DNA of 64,000 nucleotides from Candidatus Aenigmatarchaeota archaeon (lineage in GTDB: Archaea > Aenigmatarchaeota > Aenigmatarchaeia > CG10238-14 > SCSR01). The stretch covers positions 587,144-651,143 of the forward strand of contig JACPJU010000001.1 in assembly GCA_016187385.1 (NCBI GenBank), read 5' to 3'. The position numbers and the translations under genes are program-made. Positions 8,188 through 18,700 of this stretch are shown here, in pieces. The notes beneath the pieces were generated by a model. It saw only the letters and a program-made list of their open reading frames with translations, ran no database searches and was not told where the DNA came from. Numbering within the stretch: the stretch's first letter is position 1; each line of letters starts with the position of its first letter.

Positions 8188-9234
8188 ATGAACATCCTCT
8201 ACCTTGTGCCGCTTCTTATCGTTGCAGGGTTGGCTGTAGGCGCTTCTGTATTCTTTTTCCAGGACAATATGACAGGTTACCTGTCTTCTGCAGGCACAGA
8301 TTATAAAAAAGAAGTTCACTCTTCAATAGTTAATGAAACAAAATGTCCCGCTTCCTGCGATGACAACAATCCATGTACATTCGACTGGTGCAATCAGACG
8401 AGCAATTACAAATGTTCGCATACAGCAATAAATGGAACTTCAAAAGAATGTTGGGGTAATTCTGACGTGTGCGTGACTAATGTCTGTATTTCTGGCAAAT
8501 GTACAAAAGTCACGTCAAATAATTGTTGTGGGAACAAAATCTGTGAATCGAATGAGAGCTGTTCTTCTTGTGAAGAAGATTGTGGGGAATGTCCACCAAC
8601 AATTGCACCAACTGAACAAAAACCTGTTCAAATAGCTACTCAACAACAATCTCAATCTAATCAAGCGCTGGTTCCAGATGCAAGCACAGAGAATCAATCT
8701 AATGCAACATCAAACCAGACTTCCAATGTTGCAAATCAGACAAATGAAACAGCAACTCTTAACCACATAATTATTAACGAGTTTATAACTAGAGGTCCTA
8801 ATGGAACGTATGATGAATTTACAGAATTGTACAACCCAACAAACAACAACATCGACATAACAGGATGGAAGCTGCAATACAAATCAGCGACAGGAGATAC
8901 ATGGCAAAGCAAAGTGGGTTCTGGTTTGGCAGGAACAATAAAATCCAAAAGTTTCTTCCTTTTGGCATCCAAAGGATATTCCCTTAATACAGTACCTGAC
9001 TATCTTCACAGCGCAAACTGGGGATTTGCAGACACAGGCGGACACGTGAGAATTATAGATTCGAATGGGACTGTGATAGACAAAGTTGGTTGGGGCAATG
9101 CAAATGAACCCGAAGGTTCTGTGGCATTGACACCAGAAGAAGATAAAAGCTTAGAAAGGAAATCTTTAACAGACACTGATGACAATTCCATTGATTTCAT
9201 TAGCAGTGTCCCATCCCCTACGAGCTCAAAATGA
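8188..9234 (+). CDS. Membrane-anchored lamin-tail-domain protein with Cys-rich region
   Basis: The 348-residue protein has an N-terminal membrane segment (about 3-25), a Cys-rich region (about 51-135, at least sixteen cysteines, likely disulfide-bonded and EGF-like in spacing), a Gln/Asn/Thr-rich linker with several NxT/S sites, and a C-terminal lamin-tail domain (about 190-320) marked by IINEF, ELYNPTNN and DITGWKL. Lamin-tail domains occur in many secreted bacterial and archaeal proteins and are thought to mediate binding at the surface or to DNA. It is anchored by its N-terminus, unlike most of the surface proteins that follow. An ATAAATATT box near 8157-8165 precedes the ATG. Confidence 0.75.
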   Translation: MNILYLVPLLIVAGLAVGASVFFFQDNMTGYLSSAGTDYKKEVHSSIVNETKCPASCDDNNPCTFDWCNQTSNYKCSHTAINGTSKECWGNSDVCVTNVCISGKCTKVTSNNCCGNKICESNESCSSCEEDCGECPPTIAPTEQKPVQIATQQQSQSNQALVPDASTENQSNATSNQTSNVANQTNETATLNHIIINEFITRGPNGTYDEFTELYNPTNNNIDITGWKLQYKSATGDTWQSKVGSGLAGTIKSKSFFLLASKGYSLNTVPDYLHSANWGFADTGGHVRIIDSNGTVIDKVGWGNANEPEGSVALTPEEDKSLERKSLTDTDDNSIDFISSVPSPTSSK

Positions 9235-9267
9235 AACGCTTATAAAGATGTTTAATACATTACAGAC

Positions 9268-9278
9268 ATAAATATTTT
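9268..9278 (+). promoter_or_regulatory. TATA box for the tail-fibre-like gene
   Basis: ATAAATATTTT is centred about 30 bases before ATG 9303. It probably drives the operon of the tail-fibre-like gene, its anchor partner and minD. Confidence 0.5.
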
Positions 9279-9302
9279 CTCGCCCAATCATTATATGTTG
9301 AA

Positions 9303-12095
9303 ATGGGAGCAACTCTAAAGAAAATTTTGTTTGAAATTTCTCCAATATTCTTCTTATCTTTATTAACCATCCTTGTCGCCAATTCTACTTTAGTCCTTGC
9401 GGCAAGACTGCCAACAATTGGTGGCGATACAAACGAATGGGGCACCATACTCAACGAATATTTGCTGAAAGAGCATACAGTGAACGGCACACATAAAAAC
9501 ATAACTATCAACGGGTCGAGCATCGCTTTCGAAGGCTCAACAATAGACGGCACATTATTGAATTTGACTGCGGCGAATCCTACCAGCAACAGAACAATTA
9601 TACTGCAGGACAGCAGTGGCATTATACCTTTGGCAACATCCAGCTACGCATTATTCTTTACGACCACAGGAGCGACTTCTCTCATATTGCCAACAAGCGG
9701 GACATTAGCAACCCTTGCCGGAACAGAAACATTTTCGAGCAAAACTCTGACATTACCAACCATAAATGGAGGGACTATTGACAACGCAACAATAGGAGCA
9801 ACTACAACTTCTTCAGGAAGATTCACTACTTTAGAAGCCACGAGCACATTAACAATCACTGAAGGCGCTTTAACAGATAATACTATTATTAGTTCTGATA
9901 TTAAGAATGGGACAATAGTGAATTCTGATATATCTGACACAGCGTCAATTGCTCTTTCGAAATTGATTGCTGGCTCTAGCGGTCAGATTATTGTTGTAAA
10001 TTCATCGGGAGTACCCAATTATGTTACACTGTCTGAAGACGCAACAATCAATAGCACAGGCGGTTTAACTATTGCAAGCTCTTCAATAACAGGTCCTAAA
10101 CTGGGTGCAAATGCAGTTACTACAAGCAAGATAAGCGACGGGACAATCCAAAACTCCGACATAAGCGATACAGCGGCAATAACTTACATCAAATTGAATC
10201 TCACCAACAGCATACTATCCAATGACATCTACAATGGAACAATTATCGGAGATGATTTAGCTTCTAATATTGTTATCTCAACCACTGGGAATATTTCAAC
10301 GGCAGGAGCGGGAACCATAACTTCAGCAGGCCTCCTGACAGCATCCAATGGATTCACCCTTACAACAGGCACACTCATACTACCCGCCAATTCCATAAAC
10401 GATACTATGGTGCAAGATACGATTACAGCATCCAATTATTTGCCCTTGTCAGGTGGGGCGTTGACTGGTTTATTGGTGATTAATCCTTCATCAACAGATC
10501 CCATTGTTATCTCACCAGCATCACAGGGTTCCAATGCATTTTATGGAATTATCACTAGTGATGATATGACTGCTAACAGGACATGGACATTTCCCGATGT
10601 CTCAGGAACAGTCGTCACAACAGGAGATTCTGGTAGCGTAACCAATACAATGCTAGCAGGCTCAGTTGCTCTTTCAAAATTAGCATCGGGTTCAAGTGCG
10701 CAGATAATTGTTGCAAATGGCTCGGGAGTGCCAGCATATGTAACATTATCAGGTGATGCAACTATTGATAACACAGGCACCCTGGCAATTGCTGCAGACA
10801 GCGTTGCTTTAACTACTGACACTACAGGAAATTATGTAGCGACGATAACAGCCAGCTCCGGTATTTCAGGCTCATCATCCACAGAAGGCGGCACACCGAC
10901 AATCTCTTTAGGATCATTGACGGCAGACTGGTCACAATTGGGGGCTTATGATATAGTTTTATACAATGCAAGCTCAGAACTTGCTATATTGGAAAGTTCT
11001 GGCGACACATATTTCGGTATCCTCGATGTAGGAGATCTCAATGCCAACAGAACATATACACTTCCTGATGCCAGCGGTACAATTGTTACAACAGGCGATA
11101 CAGGAACTGTGACGAACACAATGCTTGCAGGCTCAATAGCAGCCTCTAAATTAATAGGAACTGACATAGCTACAGTAGGCACAATATCATCAGGCACGTG
11201 GCAAGGAACTGCAATTGGAGTTGGTTATGGCGGAACTGGACTTGCATCATATACAGCAGGAGATATTATTTATGCTTCAGCAGGTACTACATTGTCAAAA
11301 CTTGGCATAGGCGCGGCTAATACAATTTTAACATCATCAGGCTCAGCACCTCAATGGACAAGTCTTACAGACTTGATAACATTAGGAACTCACACAACAG
11401 GTAATTATGTTGCTACTATAACCGCAGGATCTGGCATATCCGGTTCCTCATCAACAGAAGGCGGTACACCAACATTATCTTTGGGACCATTGACAGCAGA
11501 TTGGCTACAATTAGGAGCTAATGATATTGTTTTGTATAATGCAAGCTCAGAACTTGCTATATTGGAAAGCGCGGGTGATACATATTTCGGTATCCTCGAT
11601 GTAGGAGATCTCAATGCGAATAGAACATATACACTTCCTGATGCCAGCGGTACAGTCGTCACCACCGGAGACACAGGATCTGTTACAAACACGATGTTAG
11701 CAGGGTCGATTGCTAATTCTAAATTGGCGGCACCCAGTAGCTATTTCACAATATCCCTTACTCATGATGGTCCTGAAACAGCCACTCTGAATCCGGTCTT
11801 CACTTTTGCAATGCCTTTCGCAGCTACTTTAACCGAAGTCAGCTCTACAGCACGTACAATTGATACAGTAACCGGCGATGAAACTTATACAATAGATGTC
11901 ACAGAAAATTCAACAACTGTACTAAGTTCAGCAACAGCCATAACAGCTAGTAATACACCCGTGACTGGGACTATCAGCGATTCAATCATAGCAGATAATG
12001 CCAAAATGGAAGTTGTGTTAACATTAGCCGGTACCACACCCCAGATCGACGATTTGACAGTATTGCTCACTTTCAAAGTTGCACACACAACCTAG
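9303..12095 (+). CDS. Large secreted protein with phage tail-fibre-like repeats
   Basis: The 930-residue protein has a signal peptide (about 1-34) followed at once by RLPTIGGDTNEWGTILNEYL and HTVNGTHK, a start seen in many phage tail-fibre and phage-like surface proteins. The body contains several copies of a tail-fibre-type unit with NRTYTLPDASGT, VTTGDTG and NTMLAGSI..SKL, most clearly near residues 420-460, 575-620 and 770-810. It has no C-terminal membrane helix or cell-wall signal and is rich in Thr, Ser, Gly and Ile (beta-structured, probably fibrous). The next gene, 10 bases later, encodes a membrane-anchored partner. A role as a surface fibre or adhesin is inferred. The block 10816-11155 is repeated at 11388-11727. 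Confidence 0.7.
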   Translation: MGATLKKILFEISPIFFLSLLTILVANSTLVLAARLPTIGGDTNEWGTILNEYLLKEHTVNGTHKNITINGSSIAFEGSTIDGTLLNLTAANPTSNRTIILQDSSGIIPLATSSYALFFTTTGATSLILPTSGTLATLAGTETFSSKTLTLPTINGGTIDNATIGATTTSSGRFTTLEATSTLTITEGALTDNTIISSDIKNGTIVNSDISDTASIALSKLIAGSSGQIIVVNSSGVPNYVTLSEDATINSTGGLTIASSSITGPKLGANAVTTSKISDGTIQNSDISDTAAITYIKLNLTNSILSNDIYNGTIIGDDLASNIVISTTGNISTAGAGTITSAGLLTASNGFTLTTGTLILPANSINDTMVQDTITASNYLPLSGGALTGLLVINPSSTDPIVISPASQGSNAFYGIITSDDMTANRTWTFPDVSGTVVTTGDSGSVTNTMLAGSVALSKLASGSSAQIIVANGSGVPAYVTLSGDATIDNTGTLAIAADSVALTTDTTGNYVATITASSGISGSSSTEGGTPTISLGSLTADWSQLGAYDIVLYNASSELAILESSGDTYFGILDVGDLNANRTYTLPDASGTIVTTGDTGTVTNTMLAGSIAASKLIGTDIATVGTISSGTWQGTAIGVGYGGTGLASYTAGDIIYASAGTTLSKLGIGAANTILTSSGSAPQWTSLTDLITLGTHTTGNYVATITAGSGISGSSSTEGGTPTLSLGPLTADWLQLGANDIVLYNASSELAILESAGDTYFGILDVGDLNANRTYTLPDASGTVVTTGDTGSVTNTMLAGSIANSKLAAPSSYFTISLTHDGPETATLNPVFTFAMPFAATLTEVSSTARTIDTVTGDETYTIDVTENSTTVLSSATAITASNTPVTGTISDSIIADNAKMEVVLTLAGTTPQIDDLTVLLTFKVAHTT
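10816..11155 (+). repeat. Tandem-type coding repeat, copy 1
   Basis: About 340 bases inside the tail-fibre-like gene that recur 572 bases downstream (11388-11727). The central ~120 bases (10966-11083) are almost identical at DNA level to 11538-11655, while the rest differ at scattered third positions, which indicates a fairly recent duplication or ongoing gene conversion. Confidence 0.75.
11388..11727 (+). repeat. Tandem-type coding repeat, copy 2
   Basis: Second copy of the block at 10816-11155, in frame and in the same orientation, separated by about 230 bases that encode a different tail-fibre-like segment. Confidence 0.75.
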
Positions 12096-12105
12096 AGGGT
12101 GACTC

Positions 12106-13359
12106 ATGAAAAAAATATTTTTATTTCCATTTATTTTCTCGTTTCTGACAATCTCTGCTTATGCAGACACTAACGGCACTTTTACTAGTGGAAATTTCGG
12201 TGAAGGGCCATTCGGCGTGGCATCTGTGGCAACATCTACATTTACAAACGATTCTGTGTCGACTCCCGCTAACACGGCAGTAACAGTTAACGCGAGCGCT
12301 TCAACTGACGCCACTCTTGAGATCACAACCAATTCAAGCGCTTCAGGATTTGTCACAATTGTTAAATACGACTCACTCCCACCCGCGACAACAACGCCTC
12401 CCGCAACATCCCTGAACAAGTTCGTTGACATAACAGTGGCATCTTCTATCAGCAGTGCTCTTGACCGCGCAACAATACAGGTGAAATATACAGATGCCCA
12501 AGTTTCTTCCGCAGGCATCGATGAATCGACTATGAGATTGTACTTTTTTAACAGCACATTAGGAGCATGGACAAAAATCAACCCACCGGACGGGGGTGTC
12601 GACACAACCAACAATTTCGTTTATGCAACAACAAATCATTTCAGCACATGGGGAATATTTGGCAGTTCAGCACCTTCAACATCAAGCGGTGGGGGAGGAG
12701 GTGGAGGAGGCGGTGGCGGCGGAACTCCAAGCGGATTTGCAGCATACATAAGAACGAGCATTTCAGATCCGGCGACATCCATAATTCAATTTCCAGGTAC
12801 CACTAAGACCTACACAGTCAATATAGAAAACAAAGGGGTTGTGACCGGTAATTTCTCGTTATTGATTACGGGTCTGCCAACGAGTTATTTCACACTACCT
12901 TCACCTATATCATTGTCTTCTGGAAAAGGCGGCGCACTTGACTATACATTGACTCTTCCCGATGATGTTCCAAACGTTACAACATTCAATATAACCGTTA
13001 ATGCCAAAGGCACTGGCGGGGTGACAGATTCCGAAAGTTATACAGTCACATTGACCACTGCAAACGCCACGCAAATCGTGATACAGAATGTTACAGTCCA
13101 AAACATTACACTACCCGGTTTGCCCGGGGGAATTGCATCGCCGATAACAGCAGCCGTCGTAACAGCAACAAACGTAGCCAGCATACCACTAACTCGATAT
13201 ATTGTTGCAAGCATTGTTGGTCTGGTGATTTTGATAGTTATAATCAGAATAGCTGTTGGGTCGAGGAAACCATGGAAGGCTAGATACGAACCTTCATATC
13301 AAGAAAAAATAACCGCAGCTCTAAAAAAACAGATTAAAAAGGCATTGGAGGAGGAATAA
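12106..13359 (+). CDS. Surface anchor protein with polyglycine hinge (partner of the tail-fibre-like protein)
   Basis: The 417-residue protein has a signal peptide (about 1-20), a beta domain ending in a YFFNSTLGAW ... NHFSTWGIFG block, a run of twelve glycines (about 196-207), a second beta domain with NxT sites, a membrane helix near 362-385, and a basic/acidic coiled tail of about 35 residues inside the cell. The first domain resembles the end of PGF-pre-PGF-type domains in archaeal surface proteins. A GGTGA ribosome site lies directly before the ATG and 10 bases after the previous stop. It is probably the membrane tether for the anchorless 930-residue protein upstream. The long cytoplasmic tail could contact the MinD-like ATPase encoded next. 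Confidence 0.65.
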   Translation: MKKIFLFPFIFSFLTISAYADTNGTFTSGNFGEGPFGVASVATSTFTNDSVSTPANTAVTVNASASTDATLEITTNSSASGFVTIVKYDSLPPATTTPPATSLNKFVDITVASSISSALDRATIQVKYTDAQVSSAGIDESTMRLYFFNSTLGAWTKINPPDGGVDTTNNFVYATTNHFSTWGIFGSSAPSTSSGGGGGGGGGGGGTPSGFAAYIRTSISDPATSIIQFPGTTKTYTVNIENKGVVTGNFSLLITGLPTSYFTLPSPISLSSGKGGALDYTLTLPDDVPNVTTFNITVNAKGTGGVTDSESYTVTLTTANATQIVIQNVTVQNITLPGLPGGIASPITAAVVTATNVASIPLTRYIVASIVGLVILIVIIRIAVGSRKPWKARYEPSYQEKITAALKKQIKKALEEE

Positions 13360-13360
13360 A

Positions 13361-14113
13361 ATGGCGGTAATCAGCATATTGTCCGGAAAAGGCGGGGTAG
13401 GAAAGACCACGATAACTTCTAACATAGCCACAGCGATTGCCAACGAGTTCAAAAGAAAGGTCATTATTTTAGACACTAATGTCACGAGCTCTCATATAAG
13501 GCTGCACTTCGGTATGCATGAGGAAATGAAAAACACTTTGAAAGATGTCATAAGAGACGAAGATATGTTGGAGGAAGCAACCTACTCCAGCGAGATGACG
13601 GGCGTTAATATAGTTCCTTCTCCTGAAAGTTTGAAGGGTCTGGATTTGGACAAGTTGAGAAATTTGGCATCTCACTTGGCCGCATCCGAATACAATTACG
13701 TCATAATCGACAGCGCCCCAGGATTCAGAGAGAATACAGAAAATGTTATACGGGCATCTGATAAGATTGTCATAGTAACTAATCCATACTTGCCTGATGT
13801 GAGCGATTCTCTTAAGCTAATGGAATTGGTGGAGAAAAACAGGAAAGAAGCGATAGTTGTGGTGAATAAAGTCAGGGGAAAGAAGTACGAGATGACAGAA
13901 GCTCAGATAAAGAAGATGCTGGACATAAAAGACTTTGTGAAAATCCCCGAAGACGAGAAAGTTCCAGAAAGCATTTCGCATGGCGTGCCAGTCACTGTAT
14001 TCGCCAAAGGCTCGAAAGTATCGATGGCATTGAAAAAATTGGCTGGACAACTGATAGGAGAGGAATACAAACCAAGTCTTGCGGATAGAGTCAAATGGTT
14101 CTTCGGTGCGTGA
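13361..14113 (+). CDS. minD: MinD/ParA-family ATPase
   Basis: The 250-residue protein has the deviant Walker A motif SGKGGVGKTT at residues 8-17 and a Walker B-like VIIDSAPG segment (about 113-120), as in MinD. The usual DxD after strand 2 is DTN here (LDTNVTSS). It ends in a short amphipathic stretch (DRVKWFFGA), which resembles the membrane-targeting helix of MinD. It starts one base after the stop of the anchor protein, with a GGAGGA ribosome site. MinD-like ATPases in archaea place chemotaxis arrays, pili and other complexes; positioning the neighbouring surface fibre is a plausible but unproven job. Confidence 0.85.
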   Translation: MAVISILSGKGGVGKTTITSNIATAIANEFKRKVIILDTNVTSSHIRLHFGMHEEMKNTLKDVIRDEDMLEEATYSSEMTGVNIVPSPESLKGLDLDKLRNLASHLAASEYNYVIIDSAPGFRENTENVIRASDKIVIVTNPYLPDVSDSLKLMELVEKNRKEAIVVVNKVRGKKYEMTEAQIKKMLDIKDFVKIPEDEKVPESISHGVPVTVFAKGSKVSMALKKLAGQLIGEEYKPSLADRVKWFFGA

Positions 14114-14171
14114 AATTCGCAAGCTTTTTATCCTTTTCGCATCTGTATTTAAGAATTATTGATTTTCAATC

Positions 14172-14177
14172 TTAAAT
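14172..14177 (+). promoter_or_regulatory. TATA-like box for the 514-residue surface protein
   Basis: TTAAAT lies about 27 bases before ATG 14201, in the 87-base gap after minD. It marks a new transcription unit. Confidence 0.4.
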
Positions 14178-14200
14178 CTTTTCATCGTGTATTGTAAAGT

Positions 14201-15745
14201 ATGCAATTGCATTTGAGGAAAAGCTTTATTCCGGCTTTCTTTGTTTTCGTTTTATTTACATCGTTTGTATTGTCCGCGTCGGTTGACGTCAAGTTGGCAC
14301 CAGTGCAGACTTTGCCAAACCAGAATGTTGAATTTTCTCTTTCTGTCGCCAATCTGGCGGGGGACAATGTAAAAAGAGTTGAAATAACTGTTCCTCAAAA
14401 TGACAACACACCGCTTTACCTAATTAAAGAACTGGGCAATCCATCAGGCTGGACGTATGAAACCCGATACACCATCGGTGCTCCGGCTCCTTATCGTGTC
14501 ATTTGGTCAAATGCTGATTCTGGTTTGCAAGCAGGTGCAACATTGAATTTTAATTTTGTTGCTTCATCTCCAAGTGTCGGCGGCGATCATCAATTCGAAT
14601 GGAAAGTTGTTGACGCGAAAGGCGAAGAAAAATCGGGCACGATCTCAGTCAGCAACTTCAATCCTGTATTCTCCAGTTTTGACATCAAAGCACCAAGCAC
14701 ACCAGTTGCTGGCAAAGAATTCGACGTTACTGTCACAGCGCTCGATCAGAGCGGGAATAAAATTCCATATGCAGGCACGATAAAGTTCTCTTCATCCGAT
14801 ACTTTGGCTGTATTGCCGTCCGACTATACATTCCAGCCTGCAGACAACGGCATGAAGACATTCAAGATAAAGCTGAAAACTATGGGAGAACAGAGTCTGA
14901 TGGTTACAGATGGCACAGCAAGCAAGTCTGTCAATCTGAATGTCCTCCAAGGAGAAGTCAACAAAGTACAGCTCGAATTGAGCAATACTACAGCATTGCC
15001 GAACACTCTCGTGACTTTCACAGTCTGGTCTTATGACTTGTACGGAAACAAATTGGATGTGACGAAGCCTTCCAGTTTCGAAATAGAAAAACAAGCGAAA
15101 GGAAGCCTTGCCAACAACATCTACACGACAGAAGTAAAAGGAAACTGGACAGTAATCGCGAGCTATTCTTACGGCACTAAAAAATTATATGACGGTATGC
15201 TATTGATGGTTGTAAGCGAATTGCCAAAGCCTGTTGTCAATATTACTAATGTCACAGAACCTAAAAAGAATCCAGAGATGGTAATGACAGGGGAAGATCT
15301 CATTGTCGTTCCATTTAATTCAACAAAATCCTTCACGCTAACGGTAAGAAACACCGGCGATGTCGATTTGAAAAATGTCAGCATTTATTTCACAGGCTTT
15401 AACGAAAGCCTGGTGAAGATTTCACCTTCTATCACAGACATAAAGAAAGACAGGTCGCAACGATTCACAGTCGAAATTTTATCGCCTCAAGCTGTCGAAC
15501 AGGCAAATATAGAATTCGTGGCATTGTCGCGCGAATACTCAAGCGATGATTTGAGCGCATCGAAAACAGTCACAATAAATGTCACGCAGCCTGATTTGAC
15601 GAATGAAAATACGCAAACAGGCGGATTTGCATTAAGCAAGAACCTGACTTACCTTGGAATAGCAATTACAGTTGCTGTTGTCTTGATTATTTTGTTCTGG
15701 GCGCTGTTTTTAAGGGAAGAACCCAAAAAGAAAAGGGCAGAATAA
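14201..15745 (+). CDS. C-terminally anchored Ig-like surface protein (NEW3/CARDB-type)
   Basis: The 514-residue protein has a signal peptide (about 1-27), several Ig-like beta domains, one membrane helix near 483-503 and a short basic tail. Residues ~365-460 look like a NEW3/CARDB-type domain (FTLTVRNTGDVDLKNVSIYF), often found as spacer modules in archaeal surface proteins. The middle part (about 160-250) resembles an invasin-like Ig domain. It carries several NxT/S sites. It stands alone between the MinD operon and the first giant Ig-repeat gene and may be a generic cell-envelope component. Confidence 0.7.
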   Translation: MQLHLRKSFIPAFFVFVLFTSFVLSASVDVKLAPVQTLPNQNVEFSLSVANLAGDNVKRVEITVPQNDNTPLYLIKELGNPSGWTYETRYTIGAPAPYRVIWSNADSGLQAGATLNFNFVASSPSVGGDHQFEWKVVDAKGEEKSGTISVSNFNPVFSSFDIKAPSTPVAGKEFDVTVTALDQSGNKIPYAGTIKFSSSDTLAVLPSDYTFQPADNGMKTFKIKLKTMGEQSLMVTDGTASKSVNLNVLQGEVNKVQLELSNTTALPNTLVTFTVWSYDLYGNKLDVTKPSSFEIEKQAKGSLANNIYTTEVKGNWTVIASYSYGTKKLYDGMLLMVVSELPKPVVNITNVTEPKKNPEMVMTGEDLIVVPFNSTKSFTLTVRNTGDVDLKNVSIYFTGFNESLVKISPSITDIKKDRSQRFTVEILSPQAVEQANIEFVALSREYSSDDLSASKTVTINVTQPDLTNENTQTGGFALSKNLTYLGIAITVAVVLIILFWALFLREEPKKKRAE

Positions 15746-15765
15746 ATAATTTTCATTTTTCAGTA

Positions 15766-18700
15766 GTGAATTTCTTAAAAATAAACCTTTATTTGGCAAA
15801 AATCACAATTCCTTTAAAGATAATAGTGGGGATAAGCAAATTTATTTTACCTGTAGTTGTAGTTTTTTCCATATTGTTACTGTCCTCTGTCACTTTCGCG
15901 TCAATTTCTCTGAATGTCTCTCTACCACCCACTATCCAAACGAACAACTCCGCTAATCTCGGGAACACTAACGTCACAATCACAGGTTCGATCAAGAACA
16001 CAACCACAAGCGATAATGTTTCTTTTATAAATGTTACAGCCAAGATAGGCAATAATTCTTATTGGACAGTCACATTACACAACGGGAGCTTCAGCTTCAA
16101 CGTCAGTGCACCTCCGACAGTAGGAGAATATGTCTTCAATATCTCGACAAACTCATCGTCCGTATTGAATAAAACATTCGGTATTTTCGCCAGCAACGCT
16201 TCAACAGGTAACATAAGCTTCATAGGAGGAAAATTCCCGCCGTTCACAAATGGCACAACATTCACCGTGAACATTACACTGTACAATTTCTCAACCAATT
16301 CATCTCCTCTTATTGGTTATCAGCCCCGTGTGCGTATCTTCCAATCAAATGGTCAGAATGTCTCGTGGACAGTGAATCCGGTAAATCCGTCTCTGGCTAC
16401 AAATTCCACCCAAACAACCAACTCGACAGGTTCTATCGCATACAATATTACTGTTCCCTCAACTGCGACCGTTGGTGAATATGTCATAGATGTAGACTTT
16501 GGAAAAGCATTTTCGATTTTCAGCGTTGGTTCCAATTATCAAATGGCTGTAAGCACACTCTCAACGTCAGATGAAGTACTATCTAATTTTGTTCCCGGTT
16601 CAACAGTGAACATACTCGCAAAACTCAGAACGACAAGCGGCAGCCCTGTTACAGGGGCCACTGTAACTGCAGTTATCACATATCCGAATGGTACGACAAC
16701 CAGAAACATAACATTATCCGCGCATCCTTCTTCTTCAGGATATTACAACAACACATTTACAACAGAATCTGCAAGAGGAACTTATAAGGTGAAAGTGGGT
16801 GCTTTGATATCAGGAAATGATGTCAGCGGATCAGCAACTTTTGGCACGCAGACATTCTCGGCTAGGGCGGAAGCTGTTAAAAATGCATTCTTCTTCGAAT
16901 GGGGAGGTAAAAGTGCATTCAAGCCAGGTGAGAGCATCTCGCTGGATATTTTAGCTGTTAACTTAACCAGCGGTGATGTAATGAATTGGGGTTCCTGTAC
17001 AGGTGGCAATTATACTTTCTTAGGTGTTACTTTTGTAAATGGAACCAACACAACTATAGGCAACGCAAGTGTAACTCTTGGGACAGATCAATATCTTCCA
17101 AGTGTGACTGCTTGTAAGACTACTTTTACAGCTCCTAGGGCAAGTGGAACATACAACATCAAAGTCAATGTGACTGTCGGAGCCGAGACACAAACAGCAG
17201 ATGGTTACTTTTCGGTATCAAATTACTTTATGAAAGTTACTCCTGTGTTGGACACGGGCGGTTTTGAAGGTTTCAAACAAGTATTCGCACCCGGTACTAA
17301 CATAACAATACAGCTTAAAGCGAGGAATGTCTCAGGAAACACACCAGTCAACCAATCGAATATTACAGGACATATAATTACGAAACTAGTTCCATTAGAA
17401 TTTACGAGCGGTGCTTCTGAGGTGACGAACATAAATCAGACATCTTATAATGGAGTTACAAACGCTGCAGAGCCAAATATAACTTTCACGTTGCCAAGCA
17501 GCATCAGTGGTCCTCTTCTCATCGAGGTTAGTGCAACTCTCAACTCTTCTGCAGGAAATTCGTATCTGACAGAAACAACAACAGCAAGCACTTTCATTAT
17601 ATCCAATTATCTGGAAGGATTCTTGGGACCGCAGAAAGGCGGCGGCATGCCAAGTCACGAAGGTGAAGGCGCATCCGGATTTAACTCAGATGCTCAGTGT
17701 TCGGGTGTGCAGCAATTTTCAGGTACCGTATCAGATGTCAACTCAAGTACTGCTGCACAGGGGGCGAGTGTAGCAGGAATCATCCAAGCACGTGAAGATG
17801 AAACAGGCAGAGATGTAAGCAGCTATTTATCAATAACAAACTCGACAGCCAGCGATTCCAGCGGTTCGATTGCCGTGAACATAACATTCACACCAACTGG
17901 TGGCTACAGCTTTTCAGGCAATTATTTCATGGTATTCAATGCGAGCTACAAGGGCAATTTTGCAGGAATACCGGCATTCTTCACATGCAGAAGTTTGAAC
18001 ATGGGCTTCCCGCAGATTAAGGCTCTTGGATCCGACCAACAATTTAGCTGGCAGGTTGCGCCAACATCGGCCTTGAACATAACATTAACCAATGTTGCAA
18101 ACATGAGCGGGACAATAATATCAAACGTGAGCGTATTCTCACTTGGGCAAATATTCACATTCAATCCATCAACAGGAACGATGCAGGTGTTGAGAAACAA
18201 CACACCACTTCAAATAAACTTCACAACGAATTCTGGCAACACTGCTACTAACGCGTCTCTAACCATTTATCCACAAAACTACACGTTAGGCAGTTCCAAT
18301 TTGACAAGATGGCCCAATGGTTTCTTTGACCTAAGACCGCGCGTTGTATCGAACTTGGGGACAGATACAGGCTTTGGAGGCTTTATGGTTGTAGCATTTG
18401 ACGCATTCCCAGAGTTCAGCTTCGGGCAGCAATATGCGGCTGGTTCCACACAATCCGTCGCCATACGAGCAGCTACAAACGTGAGCAATTTCACTATTAC
18501 GATGGGGAGACCGTGGGAGGGTGTGTTGGAAACGGCTACCATCAACAGCGCAAACATCTCCACTCCAGACGGATGGAATAATTCAGCCCAAACAGGTAAC
18601 TGGAGCTTCTATTCAGTAAGTCCAAATGGTCCTTATGAAAAATGGAACATCAACTTTACAGTTCCTTCTAGCTTGAGGAAGGGTGGCAGCATGCTTACTG

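Noticed and set aside
9303-12095. Provirus
   Set aside because: Only the tail-fibre-like protein recalls phage; no integrase, terminase, capsid or portal gene is near, and it has a signal peptide.
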